From Inonotus obliquus (lineage: Eukaryota > Basidiomycota > Agaricomycetes > Hymenochaetales > Hymenochaetaceae), in the NCBI GenBank assembly GCA_032164295.1, contig JAJHTX010000005.1, positions 1,612,001 to 1,676,000 of the forward strand: DNA of 64,000 nt. Reading direction: 5' to 3'. Within the stretch, counting starts at the first letter, position 1, and each line of letters starts with the position of its first letter. Positions 48,445-59,431 of the stretch are shown here, piece by piece. The notes beneath the pieces are model-generated. The model saw only the letters and a program-made list of their open reading frames with translations. It had not been told where the DNA came from and did not search any database. The translations under genes were made by a program, and so were the position numbers.

Positions 48445-49941
48445 ATGCGTCTAAGAGCACTACTTTCTGACTACCCAAAATCCGTAATCGACTCTTTGGA
48501 TGTCTGCGGAATCAAAACGGACGAAGACCTTCTTTGTTCCACATCCTCATTGATGGAGTTGTGGCAGCGTTTACCCCCCGATTCCGTTACTTACTCGCAG
48601 CTTGAGGAAATCAGAGAGATAACTATCAAGTCACTCTCTGCGGATGGTTTAAGAGGGAATGATATCCTTAGGAGCTCTGTGACTGGTGATGATTTCGATT
48701 CATTAAGGTGGACGACTAATGGGCATTGTCCGGAGTTGATGGCATTGTTCAATGCAACTCAAGCGGGTATTATCGAAGTGAGCGGGGATAAGGGCTCCGC
48801 TAAAACAGTAACTCTACATCATATTCTGCCTGTGTCTCTTGCGCTGAGCTCAGTTCTACTCAAAGGCGCTGATATTGAACGCGGTCATTGCTTGCCTTGA
48901 AAGTTCGAAGGACAACATCGTTCATTGGTTTGATACAACCGGAGATTTCTCCGCTGAAAGAGCGTCAAGAATACTAAGCTCCGGTTCTTGGAATCGGAAT
49001 ATAGTAGAAACATCTGAAAGTACTCATGCCAGTCGGGGGAACTGATTCTGACTTGCGGGCCATCTAGACAGGTCCCTACTTCGTCCTCCCTCAGCCGACT
49101 GAAAGTCACCCTTGCGTTCACACCGGCAGAGGTACATGATGGTCTTGACTCGATCCGACATCAGGATTCGGTACGTGAGTACCTGGTACTGCTCCTGTCT
49201 ACATGTAACTAACAACCAACCTAGAGGCGTTTCGGGATGGTTCTAGGCGAACAAGCCACATCCGTCTGATCGTCATAGATCCTATAACACCGCTCTTTTC
49301 TCCTCACATCAGTGCTATATCGTCTGAAGGTGGGATCACCTCTGTCCGCCTCACATACGTGGCCAAAGCGCTCAACGAGTTCGCTAAATAGGTCAGGCCA
49401 TGATGACCGCATTCATGAGGTCCCTTCAAGATCTGACTCAGGAACTCGGGGCAATTGCTTTGGTACGACTGACTACCACTCGATTCTCCGAAACACTGAG
49501 CATTTCGGGATGTAGGTTGCAAATAATGCGTCCACATCACAATCCGGATCCACTGCTTCATGCTTTGAAGCTACTGTGACAAAACCAGCTCTTGGCTCGA
49601 CGATGACGTTCCTTTCGGACGTAACAATTTGGCTAGCAACTGCGGGGAGTTTGTTCAAGAGTATTTACAAGGGGGATGCGACTGGTGACGAGGGCTCGTC
49701 TACGTTCGTTACGGCCGGTATGCAGCAATTTACTGGCGATGATGATAATTTAGACAAGGTGTACATCGCAGAAATCCTTCGCTCAAGATCTCATGTTGGT
49801 CTCCCACAGCATATCTGGCACTATTATCTGATTTTTTGTGTATTATCCTTACAGGTCCAACCGAGGTGGTGGTGTTTCAAAGTCGACGAAAACGGCGTCC
49901 TCCGCGACTTTCTGTCACCACGCGGCCTTCACACACCATAG
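48445..49941 (+). CDS. RAD51D-like RecA-family recombination paralogue
   Basis: Exons are 48445-48807, 48866-49003, 49072-49174, 49225-49329, 49392-49462, 49516-49794 and 49855-49941, for 381 aa. The N-terminal helical domain resembles RAD51D. Walker A reads GDKGSAKT (near residues 114-121); Ala replaces the Gly before Lys. WFDTTGDFSAERA and the Walker B strand LIVIDPITPLF follow. The C-terminal PALGSTMTFLSDVTIWLA, AEILRSRS and WWCFKVDENG blocks match the RAD51D end. RAD51D works in the BCDX2 complex with XRCC2 in homologous recombination. Introns 1 and 2 are inferred from phase and alignment to family spacing. Intron 6 (60 bp) is stop-free in frame. Confidence 0.8.
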
Positions 49942-50103
49942 AGACATGTACGAACACCAGAAGGCGCAAACCCTGTGAGTTGCGATCGAGAGTACTGATG
50001 TATAGCTCCAATAGAAATAAAAACATTGCAAATGCACTTATATGATAATAGACAGCTACATTACAAGTCGCCGAACCTACTCAAGAATCAGTACCATTCA
50101 TTC

Positions 50104-51985
50104 CTAAGTGTATCTGAGACGCACGACGAACCTGTCAGGCATGAGGACAGGAGCAACAAGGCTCCAGATGTATAGGAGCATGCAGACCCAGCTTGAGACA
50201 ACACGCATCCACATAGCCATCTCGGAGCGGCCGATGTACACGTCATCGTCAGGATTAGCTGGGCCGTCGATTGGAGACGTCTTGACGATTTTCCTGAATC
50301 GAACGTTAGTAAACAATTGAGAAATGATAGATGCGAAAGACATACCAGTCAGTCAACAACATCGCAACGTACATAGCTCCCAGTGCAAAGATAAAGTGGA
50401 ACCACGAATACTGTATAGCACTTGCGTGAGCTTATCTCCGACATGAGTGAAACTGGCTTACGTTGTAACGTGTTCCCGACCTCTCGTCATCACGATCATC
50501 ACCCGAAGGCTCATCGTCATCATCTTCAACGTCCTCATCCTCATTCAACGCTGATGCAGGAATGGCACTACAAACTGTCTGTCAGATAAATTGAGACGAG
50601 AGGTTCGAGTGACATACCCAGCTTCAACAGCGGCAAGCAACGCTTGGTATCTCGGATTATCCTTCCGGGCTGGTTGTGTGGTAACAAGACTATGATCACC
50701 CAGCCCGTCATCATCAATGGGTAAGGCCACAGCCCCAGCTTTCTTGTTCTTCCCTACAAGTGCCCTGCTTTGCGTTGCCGCCCGACTTGTGGAGTATGCA
50801 ATGGCAACAAAAGTGAAGATAGCGCCTATCACGACTGTCGTCGTTTGTGTTCCCTTCGCGGTTCCACTATGCAGTGGATTGCATGCTGAATGTGTGTGAT
50901 TACCAACGGCGGACGTGATAAGATATGTGCAATACGCAGCAACCATGCTGCTCTGCGCAAGTCCGGAGCGCGGGTTCGCTTCCTGGATAGCCGGGTGGAC
51001 ACAGAGAAGGGTGATGATGAGGCATAGAACAAGGTTGAATGTGATGAAGAATTGGTTGAGCGTGCAGGAAGAGCCGGCAAAGAATGCATAGAGAACGCCA
51101 GTCAAAGCGATGGTAGCGGCGTACATCCCACCCGTCGAGCCAATGAGGATCCATTGCCACAGATTTGAGCTTGGCGAATTCTCCCAGTTCTCGATGCAAG
51201 TTTCTGACCAAGAGTGGGCAAAATCAACGAGAAGGACGAGACCGATTAGGATGAATACGGTGGCGCCAATCATTGCAATATAGTTGCCCCAAACCATGAA
51301 GAACTCGTTAGGGATGAAGAACGAAACAACGATAAGTGCCAGCCAGGCTAACACTTTTGGCCCCCACCACCTATCCACTATGTAAACGGTGTGTAGAGTT
51401 TTCAGACACTTTCCAACTTACCCATTCTGAATCGCGGCTCTCTTATCACGGGTATGCTGGACTCCGATAAGCAACAAACCTAGTAAGAAGTGGAGCAATG
51501 CTAGCGCGAAACAGATGCGATGAACCTAGAGAGGTGATTATAGCTTCTCCACACTACTAATGAAGGTGGCACTTACTGCAAGGACACCGTAACATTTTCC
51601 ATCTTTACAGTCCATCTTAATATAATCATAACTCCATTTCTCAATGAGATTGATGGCGAATCGTGATTTCATTGACCAAGCAAGCATTGAGTTGATGAGG
51701 AAGATGACCTTCAGGCACTGGGTCAGAGGACTACGAATCCGTGAATCATCGGAATTTCGACGTACTGCAAAGCCAATACGAGTCGCAATGGAGGAGTTGC
51801 AGTTACATGACTTGCAGAACATTGATGCTGTAATGGACAACACGTTGGGCTCAGGATGTTAGGAATGGACCACGAATCCAATACTCACCTGCAGTTGAAG
51901 TGAAGCAGAATGCCAGCCCTGCGATGCATGATGTTGCTATACTCGCCAACCCTCCAGCAAACGGTAAAGATATAAGGGCGCCCAT
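50104..51985 (-). CDS. Serinc / TMS1 family membrane protein
   Basis: Reverse-strand exons are 51985-51889, 51827-51766, 51708-51577, 51525-51422, 51370-50618, 50567-50462, 50410-50346 and 50293-50104, for 502 aa. About ten or eleven transmembrane helices. Family signatures include the Cys-rich start (MFCKSCNCNSSIATRIGF), the EKWSYDYIKMDC and GKCYGVLAVHRICFALALLH blocks, and the C-terminal YSWFHFIFALGAMYVAMLLT. TMS/Serinc proteins are proposed to shuttle serine or lipids in endomembranes; the fungal role is unsettled. An acidic loop (DEDVEDDDDEPSGDD) precedes the last helices. The acceptor for exon 5 is the second of two closely spaced AGs. It is convergent with the RAD51D-like gene (162 bp). 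Confidence 0.93.
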
Positions 51986-52346
51986 TGTTACCAGGGGCTA
52001 ACGATAGAGTAGAAAGAGTAAGAGTCGGGCATCAACGTTACGCAGCAGCTGTGCCTCCTCGAATCACGTGATACAAGGGACGAGTATGAGTTCACTAATC
52101 TTATCGCATCCATGAGCAGTAGCATCATATCATATCAAAGAAGAGAACATAAAATAGTAGCGACTGTGTATTGTACAAATACGGTCGACGTGGACAACAC
52201 CCGACGTATGAATCAACAGGAAGCAGTTGGTTTAGCCTCCGTCCAGGAAACCCGATTTCGTAGATTTCCGTGCCTACTCCAAAACCTGGGTGAGAGCTCG
52301 AGAACCACACCAGCATAGTTCTGGATAGTCGCACCACGGTTGCATT
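51986..52346. other. Intergenic interval
   Basis: The 361 bp between the Serinc start and the end of DUF1748, both reverse. A TCACGTGA palindrome near 52064-52071 lies about 80 bp before the Serinc start. No coding signal. Confidence 0.4.
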
Positions 52347-52659
52347 TCACGTTCGATCGCGACCGCTGCGCTTGAAGTAATTGCTGTTCACAGCGGTGCT
52401 CTGTGCGATATCAAATACGGACTCTCCGAAGCCGAGAAAGCGGTCTGCGATTGAACGCAACGTAGGATCTCCAATGGCGCTTGTTTCTGGACTAATTGGA
52501 TGAGAAGTTGAGGTTACCACGTCCACGTTAGATACACACCGCTCCCGTGAGCAGATAGTATACTCACCTGAATCCGCTAGATCGACGTACACCCGCAAGA
52601 ACCGTGGAGACCAATACGGCGTCAAAGGTATAGTGGACGAGCCTTCCGAACATGGCCAT
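52347..52659 (-). CDS. DUF1748 small conserved fungal protein
   Basis: Reverse-strand exons are 52659-52568 and 52491-52347, for 78 aa. The sequence MAMFGRLVHYTFDAVLVSTV and then LAGVRRSSGF, DPTLRSIADRFLGFGESVFD and NSNYFKR matches the short fungal DUF1748 family, whose members are usually 70-80 aa. One hydrophobic helix at the N-terminus suggests membrane association, and a mitochondrial location has been suggested for relatives. The intron is 76 bp. Two in-frame ATGs (52659 and 52653) are possible; the family start is often at the second. Confidence 0.88.
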
Positions 52660-53846
52660 GAATCTTATATGTATAATCAGGTGAACGGCGAATAAAAGAA
52701 GTCTGTAAAGATAGTCTTGTCGGCGTCACGCGAGTAAAACAACGGTGTTAGATCTCACTTGGGGTGGATTCGACGGTCGCTCTCAGCATTCAATACGTGA
52801 AAAAGGTAGCCAAGGGACGAAGACAACAAAGTGAACCACCAGGACGGTTGGATTGGATGGTACTTAAGGAGGAGATGCCAGATTTAGGGAGTTTCGGACG
52901 CGTCCTGTCGGCACGCACGTGATAGCTGCGCGTCGGAGTTGCATCCAAGCCGGGGAATCCCGATGGCTTTTCTCTTCTTTTTTTTTCGAGTTGATCCCTT
53001 CATTCTTGTATTGTCGGTTTCTGTTCTCCCCATCTTCGCATCATGATAATCAAATGAAAGAGCGGGAACAACCTCTACACTCGCGTTCGCGTCTCAGAAA
53101 CGGTCGCGAACGAACGACAAATTTTCTCGACGAGATATCTGCTACAATACTTTTATGAACTTCCTCCCAATCCGGTGGGCCCCCCAAAAAGCAATTTTCC
53201 CAGTATTTGCCGTCCATACGCAGTTCTTGACTTATTCTTGCGTCTCATTCCGCGAGCTGTTTCCAATCTTGAGACTCGTGAGATCTTCGACGAGTGGCAT
53301 CATGAACGAAGACAAAGGCTTCGTGTATCCATGATTGATTGAACGCGAGAAGCCTCCATTTGCTCCCGTGTTCTCATCTGCGAATTATCAAGTTGCATAT
53401 CAAGTTTCAACGATCTTTTTATGGAGCCCGCCCAGATCTGTGGTCACCATCTGACCTGGTCTAGCCTATCATTCTTGCCAAGATGATCCAGCATTATCTT
53501 CTGAACTGAGACTGCTGTGTTGCAAGAGTGCAAGGCGCTGCATGCCTTCATTAACGCACCTGCTGGGATAGCAATCTGGTATGGGAGCTCTTGGTTCCGT
53601 TGATTTAAAATTTTACCGCTGAATCGGCCGGCGTTTACCGCTTGCCCTTTATAAACTAGGTTCCTCCGACTGAATGGGAGATCAGTGCTATTCTCTTTCG
53701 TGCTGACTTTCTTCGCGGTGCTCTCGGTTCGGGAGATACACAAGAGCTTCCTCCCTCCCATAACGCCCTGCACCTTATAAGCGTAGTCTTCCGAACATCG
53801 CCTCCTCTTCCCCCTCTTCCCCGCTGCCCCCACACTTCCTGCCCCC
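52660..53846. other. Intergenic region between divergent genes
   Basis: About 1.2 kb between DUF1748 (reverse) and the DUF6533 gene (forward). T-rich sequence lies near 52970-53035, and a strongly CT-rich leader (53800-53846, CCTCCTCTTCCCCCTCTTCC and on) runs up to the DUF6533 start, typical of a basidiomycete core promoter. The reverse frame at 53444-53905 is a shadow of this leader. Confidence 0.45.
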
Positions 53847-55752
53847 ATGAGCTCACCCCCTGTGGCAAGTCTTTCAGACTTGCAGACTGCAGCTAAGCAG
53901 TTCAACGTGTTTAAGGTGAGAATAATGATTGTGTAAAGCTGTCCAAAGCTGACTAAGCCCTATGAAGTATTCAGCAGGCGAGGGTTAATTGCGTGAATAG
54001 AAGATTACAGCAGCTAATTCCCTATTGCAGTTGTGACTCTGGCCCTCTTCGTACGTGCAAAATTTAGCATGTCAAAGACGAGATTTAATTGCTTGCGAAG
54101 GTCTATGACTATATCTGTACGTTGGAGGATGAGGTCAGTGTATCTGAACGACTTCTAAGGACATTCTAAATGTATAAATCAGATACGCCTTGTATGGCCC
54201 TCGCGATGGTCGTTGATAAAGTGCATATACTTTCTTAATCGTGCCATCGCGCTGGTTGCTTCATTACTCTTGGTCCATCGTTAGTGACCATACTGGAATT
54301 CTTCTAATAATTTATTCTAATGACTCCACAGTGCTTCTGATAATAACGGATGGAGGGGTTCGTCATGTTTCGTGTTTAATGTTTCGTCAGGTCCACTCAA
54401 TTGCAGCAGATGTGCAAGCGAAACCTTTACGCAGTTGCTTGTACGTTGGTCCGGTCTCGGGGGAAAATATCTGCATACATTCCCATTAACGGATATTGTT
54501 TCTCAGTATTGGCGCAGATGATGTTCGTAGTTGGAGAAGGTGGGGTACCGTGTCAGACCAACTTGTCGCTTCCATCTCACCCCATGACGCCAAACTAGTC
54601 GTGCTGTTCATGCGAGTGTACGCCATTTGGTCTTGCAATTGGCGAATGATGATACTCTTAGTACTTGTTTACGTGGTGAGTAACATCATAATTAATGATA
54701 ACCATCACTTTGGTTAAATTTTCTTTCTTAGCCCGGCGTTGTTGGAGCAACGTTTGCAACGGTGCGCGCCACGAGGTCCGCCATCGCCGGTATGCCAAGA
54801 CTCTCAGTTTTTATGACCGAACCAAGCTTACTGCAGATTAGTATCATTACCAGGCTTGCTTGGGCCGGGTTGCCTTGTGGTATACTCGAGCAAGGACTTT
54901 TGGATATGTTACTTTGTCCTTTTGTTCCACGAAACCTGTAAGTCCCTTGTAAGGATCTCATAAAAGATGGCGCTAAGCTTTTCGCGACCTTCCTAAGTTA
55001 TGCTCTCGCTCATCCTTACAAAGGCATTCCTTTCTCGTAAGTTCAATCGAGCCGTGTTCATATATATGCAAACTCAGAGACGTAAACAGATGGATACAAT
55101 CTGTCGGGAATATTGCGCATGCTAGTTAAGGACGGTACGTGCCAAAGTTCCTCCAAATTGGATATCTGACACTCATTCTATGGTAGGTATTCTGTACTAT
55201 CTTTGTGTTCTTGGTAAGTGAGCAGGCACGCGAGATTGCCAACCTGTTGTTCTATTCTGCGTTTTCAGGTACCTCCGTGGGAAATCTTCTAGTCCTATTA
55301 CTCGCAACAGTGGGTACACCGTTCAAAACTTCATCCACGAGATAAGGCGTACCTGAACCTTTTTTTCTCACAGAAAAACCTTCGAACATTACTCATCCCG
55401 TACGTTTCCCTGAACTTTGAAAGCCACAATATTGGAGTTTCGGATTTTCACTCAATTTTTTCTCCTACCAAACAGAACACAGGGCGTACTCCATAGCATC
55501 CTCTGCGCTCGACTCTTACTACGATTACGCGGTGCGTATAAATCGTTAACGACTGAGGGACTCCGTTCGGTACACGTACCAAGCTTAGCCATGAGTACAA
55601 CATTAGTGGATCAAAGTCATCCCGAAACTGAATCGATTCCGATGCATCACATCACTTCATCATCTTCATCATCTCCTCCTCCTCCTCCGTGGACGCGAGA
55701 TGCGCGAGATTCACGACGATCATTAGTTCAGAGTTCCCGTTATGGGTCCTAG
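53847..55752 (+). CDS. DUF6533 multi-pass membrane protein
   Basis: About 14 exons. Those fixed best are 53847-53915, 53968-53977, 54031-54050, 54101-54133 and 54183-54279; downstream ones are approximate, the last starting near 55485. The spliced N-terminus KYSAVVTLALFVYDYICTLE is the DUF6533 signature, and RLVWPSRWSLIKCIYFLNR follows. Later come LVLFMRVYAIW, CLVVYSSKDFWICYFVLLFHE, GILRMLVKDGILYYLCVLG and LLILARLLLRLRG-type blocks in order, as in this basidiomycete seven-helix family of unknown function. The cytoplasmic tail has Ser and Pro homopolymers. Exon 2 is only 10 nt and followed by a GC donor. A large number of weak splice sites raises the possibility of partial decay. Confidence 0.75.
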
Positions 55753-56349
55753 TTCTAGTTCTAGTCAGGGGTAAACGGGGGAAAGGAGGAAATGAAGGAA
55801 GAGGGCGAGGGCGAGGAGAGGGCGGGATGGGATGGGACGGACGGGACAGGATAGATTGAATTGCCCAATTCGGGTACTTACTTTCTCTGTGGACCGTATA
55901 CTTAGGATTCTAGGAAGAGAATACCTTCCTTTTTGCACTTTGCACTTTGCCGTCCCCTCGCCCTTTTGGTCCTTAGCTTCGCTTCTCTTTCATTTCCGTA
56001 TTTTTGACTTGGGACTCGGGCGCCCCTTTTTCGTCCTAGGCAGTCCTAGGCGCTGCTTGTCAGGAACCCTAGGACGCTAATCACGGATTCGAGACTAGGA
56101 CGCAACTCCATACATACGTGTATACATATTCGATACTTATATACCATTTGGAAATTGTACAGTAGATTTGACAAGGTCTGTATTCGGGGCGGGGACGATT
56201 TTTATCGATCGACGGAAGTAGATTTTGGGTTGGGAAAGGGAAGACGCCAAAGCTATGCCAAAGCCGAAGAAGGAAACCTCATCGACCGGATGTAGATCTT
56301 GATCGACAATGATCGACGTCGTGGACCCACAAAACCAAGACAAGTCCTA
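55753..56349. other. Intergenic region left of the TIR element
   Basis: About 600 bp. A purine-rich run GGGGGAAAGGAGGAAATGAAGG with GGGCGAGGGCGAGG repeats lies near 55776-55850, and a CT-rich run near 55930-56000. This is the 3' flank of the DUF6533 gene. No coding signal. Confidence 0.45.
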
Positions 56350-57003
56350 CAGTCGAAATTGTCATAACGCAGAGACCCAATTTTGTGATGCATTATCGGA
56401 TTTATGCAATAGGTTGTGAAGGAAAAAATTGCTATATTTGGAAGTTACATCAGGTAATCTCATTACAGGAGTGTCCGTCACATCTCATCCGTCCATCTCA
56501 TCCATCCCATCTCTCGCTACATACCATAGTGAAGGCAATGTCGCCTGTCTGGATGCTTGCATCCCCTTCCTGAACAGCTCGCCACGCAATTACCTCAGTG
56601 ATTTTGTCAATGTAAGTGCTGTTTCCATCTCTGCATACTCCAAAACTAACTTCTCCATCACGGCACCGGGCACATAGGTTCGAACAGCAAAACTAATTAT
56701 ATTCTTAGTCTTTTGACATATACAATGTGAACCTCTGACGAAACATGCACTATATGATCAATTTCTTGTATTCTGAATGTCGATCATAAACATTCAGGCT
56801 ATCAATCAACATGAAGAAGAGGAATTGACCTAATTGTCATACCCCGCTGACATTATAATGCATAAATTCAATGCTTGATCCAATGCATTATTTGATATGG
56901 TATTTTTGCATAATTCTCCGCCTCCCGACATGGGAGATGTGCAAAAGTGATGCATTATGAGATTTATGCATTATGATTTGATGCGCTATGACAATTTCGA
57001 CTG
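56350..57003. mobile_element. Non-autonomous TIR element, pogo/Tc1-mariner-like (MITE)
   Basis: Terminal inverted repeats of 21 bp, CAGTCGAAATTGTCATAACGC at the left (56350-56370) and its complement with one mismatch at the right (56983-57003). Both ends are flanked by TA (56348-56349 and 57004-57005), the target duplication of Tc1/mariner/pogo elements. The CAGTCGAA...ATAACG form is typical of fungal pogo/Fot1-type termini. The 654-bp body has no transposase frame. TGCATTAT-GATTTATGCA motifs occur near both ends and in the centre (56393, 56853, 56950), possibly subterminal transposase sites. It lies in an intergenic region, so no gene is broken. Confidence 0.85.
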
Positions 57004-57319
57004 TAGTTCCAGAAATTTATTTTTGTTGCTTTTTATGCTACAATCTGTTTTACTTATTCTGGAACTTCCTTAGTTTACATACGCTTGAAAGCGTAAAACT
57101 CGTATAGATTAGTTAGGTCATCTAGCACTACAGCTGTATCGTGAGTACATCCAAGATAGTCGACGGTTGGATCAAATCGAATGGTCGAAGAATTGTCGAG
57201 GAATAAAATGATGCGGAAGGGCGAGGCGGATCTCGAAGTTATTACAGCGATCGAGCGAAGAGATAAGATGGGTCAAGAGGAACGAAGTAAAGTTTGAATC
57301 GAATCCGAATCGCGTAATA
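57004..57319. other. Intergenic interval right of the element
   Basis: The 316 bp form the 3' flank of the reverse-strand phosphate transporter. T/A-rich; no coding signal recognised. Confidence 0.4.
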
Positions 57320-59431
57320 TTACTTTGAAGATTCAACGTCTTCGGCCCTCCGTCCTGAATCACCAAGAGTGAGGTCATCTTGACCCTCGTTCGAGATCTC
57401 TTCAAGCGAGCGGTTCATAGTCTCCGGAAGAAGCAGCGTCGAGAAGATACCCGTAAGCATGAAGAGGGCGAATATCTCAAGACTACATTCAAACACGTCA
57501 GTCTGAATCACACAATCAGGAGAAGAAGAACTGAAGGTGGACTTACATATGCTTAACGAAAGCATTCGGACCACCGATGTTTCGTAGTTGTGCAAAACCA
57601 ACTTGGGCAACGATAGCACCAAGTTTACCAGAAGCAGCAGAAATACCATGAGCTGTACTCCTATACCGTGTCGGGAAAGCTTCTCCGGGGATGACGAAAG
57701 TCGTCGTATTCGGACCAAAGTTCTGGAAAAAGTTTGTAAGGCAATACAAGAACACGAATGCCTTCCTTCCAGAACTCGAAGTCGAAAGCTTGTCGTACGC
57801 GAAACCCATAATTATGAAGAGGATAGTGAGCATAATGAAACCCATGAGTTGGATGGGTTTTCGTCCCCATTTGTCGATAAAGAGGAGGGAAGCGTAATAT
57901 CCGGGGATGAGACCTGCGACGGAGAGAATGAGGTTACCGACGCAGATATTGCGTAGGTTCTGGTAGACTTTTAATGTTCCGGTGACGTCGGGTGATGGAT
58001 TACCAAACCCGATAGCATCCAGAATAATGGAAGAGTTTAGACCAAGGCCGTAAAAGGCAATCTAGATCGTCATGTTAGCGAATATAGTAAAGGACACAGA
58101 TTGAATATCTTACGTCAAGGGCAAACCAACTCCAGGCTGTACCAATCAAGACCTTCATGTTCGACCACTGGCCAAAGTGCTGCGCAAAGTCGTGTCTCGA
58201 TGCCTTGGGTACATTCAAGCGTTCAACAATGGCTTCAGGCTCAGCGCCGATTTTACCATGAGCGATGGCGTTGTCAATGTCCGCAGCCGCCTGTTGAACG
58301 TTACGTTCAACATCCATTGTGAAACGGGGAGTCTCAGGAATAGTGAGTCGGAAGTAAAGCGCGACGCATCCGGGTACGCAGCCCAAACCGATGAGTAGGC
58401 GCCACATGAAATCGACATGCGCCAAGTCATTCGGATCGTCGCGTAAGAGGGCAGAACGGAAAGCAGAGACGACGATAAGCGCAACGAGGCAGGCAGCTAC
58501 ACGATTGATTCGGTAAACGGATAGGAAACTTTATCAAAATGACATTAACTTACAGAGATTACCCCATCCCTGAGCGGCGAAGACAGCCGTCATGAGACGA
58601 CCCCGGATCCTCGTCGCAGAGAACTCTGAGGCAATGATTGCGGAAAGAGGATAATCTCCTCCAATGCCGACACCCATCTAAGAAAGACTAAGTTTGATTT
58701 GAACATGATACCTGTTAATCATACTTACGATGACACGCCAGACGACAAGTACACCAATGATCGAAACAGCGTGAGCATGTCCAGAAAGAGCTTGGGCGAA
58801 AGTACCGATAATGATGATCATCAGCTCAACACCGTCTAAAAAACGGAATATTATCGATGAGCCCAGAGTGCAGTGCCGGTAGCTTCAAAATTGTACGTAC
58901 ACATCTTCTTACGGCCGAGGAGATCGGCAAGCCATCCAAAGAGCAGCTGACCGATGAGGGTACCGACCGGTGTGGCAACTTTGATACCCAAGTCCTGGTT
59001 AGTGGAGAGCTTCTGCCCCTTTCCGTAGACGTAACCGAGCATCGTCGAAGCTATGTTTATCTAGTCACCGGGTTAGTCGATGTGAGAGTCGACTCGGAGT
59101 CAACAAAGAGTGCCTTACAGCAAAGATATCGTATCTGATTGGTCGCATATGAGCGACATTTTCGATAATGAACATGTTTGATATGAACTTACGCATCAGT
59201 AAAGAAGCCAACACCGGCAACCATGACCACTTTCATGTGGAACCAACTGAAGAGTCGCCGTTAACGAAGACAGTGAGGATTATGAATGAGATGAACTCAC
59301 GAGAATTTTGCGTTGTCGACCTCAGCGAGGGCAGCACGCCGACGCCGTTCGAGGACATAAGGATCATTGACGGGATGGCCGCCATCTGAACCTTTACTGG
59401 ACGTCTTTTCCGGGAAGTAACTGGGATCCAT
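57320..59431 (-). CDS. pho84: PHO84-type high-affinity phosphate:H+ symporter
   Basis: Nine reverse-strand exons: 59431-59301, 59246-59193, 59134-59119, 59060-58901, 58835-58729, 58677-58554, 58496-58114, 58061-57547 and 57482-57320, for 550 aa. This is an MFS fold with 12 helices. The phosphate:H+ symporter signatures [56 protein letters not shown], the [13 protein letters not shown] loop and [18 protein letters not shown] are present. In yeast Pho84 imports phosphate at the plasma membrane and signals to PKA. Exon 3 is a 16-nt micro-exon encoding part of AYDIFA. A CACGTG box lies 215 bp upstream. Confidence 0.96.

Noticed and set aside
49795..49854. Continuous reading of the last RAD51D segment without an intron
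   Set aside because: The inserted residues (VGLPQHIWHYYLIFC and on) interrupt the conserved RSRS...WWCFKVD block, and good GTTGGT/TTACAG splice sites flank them.
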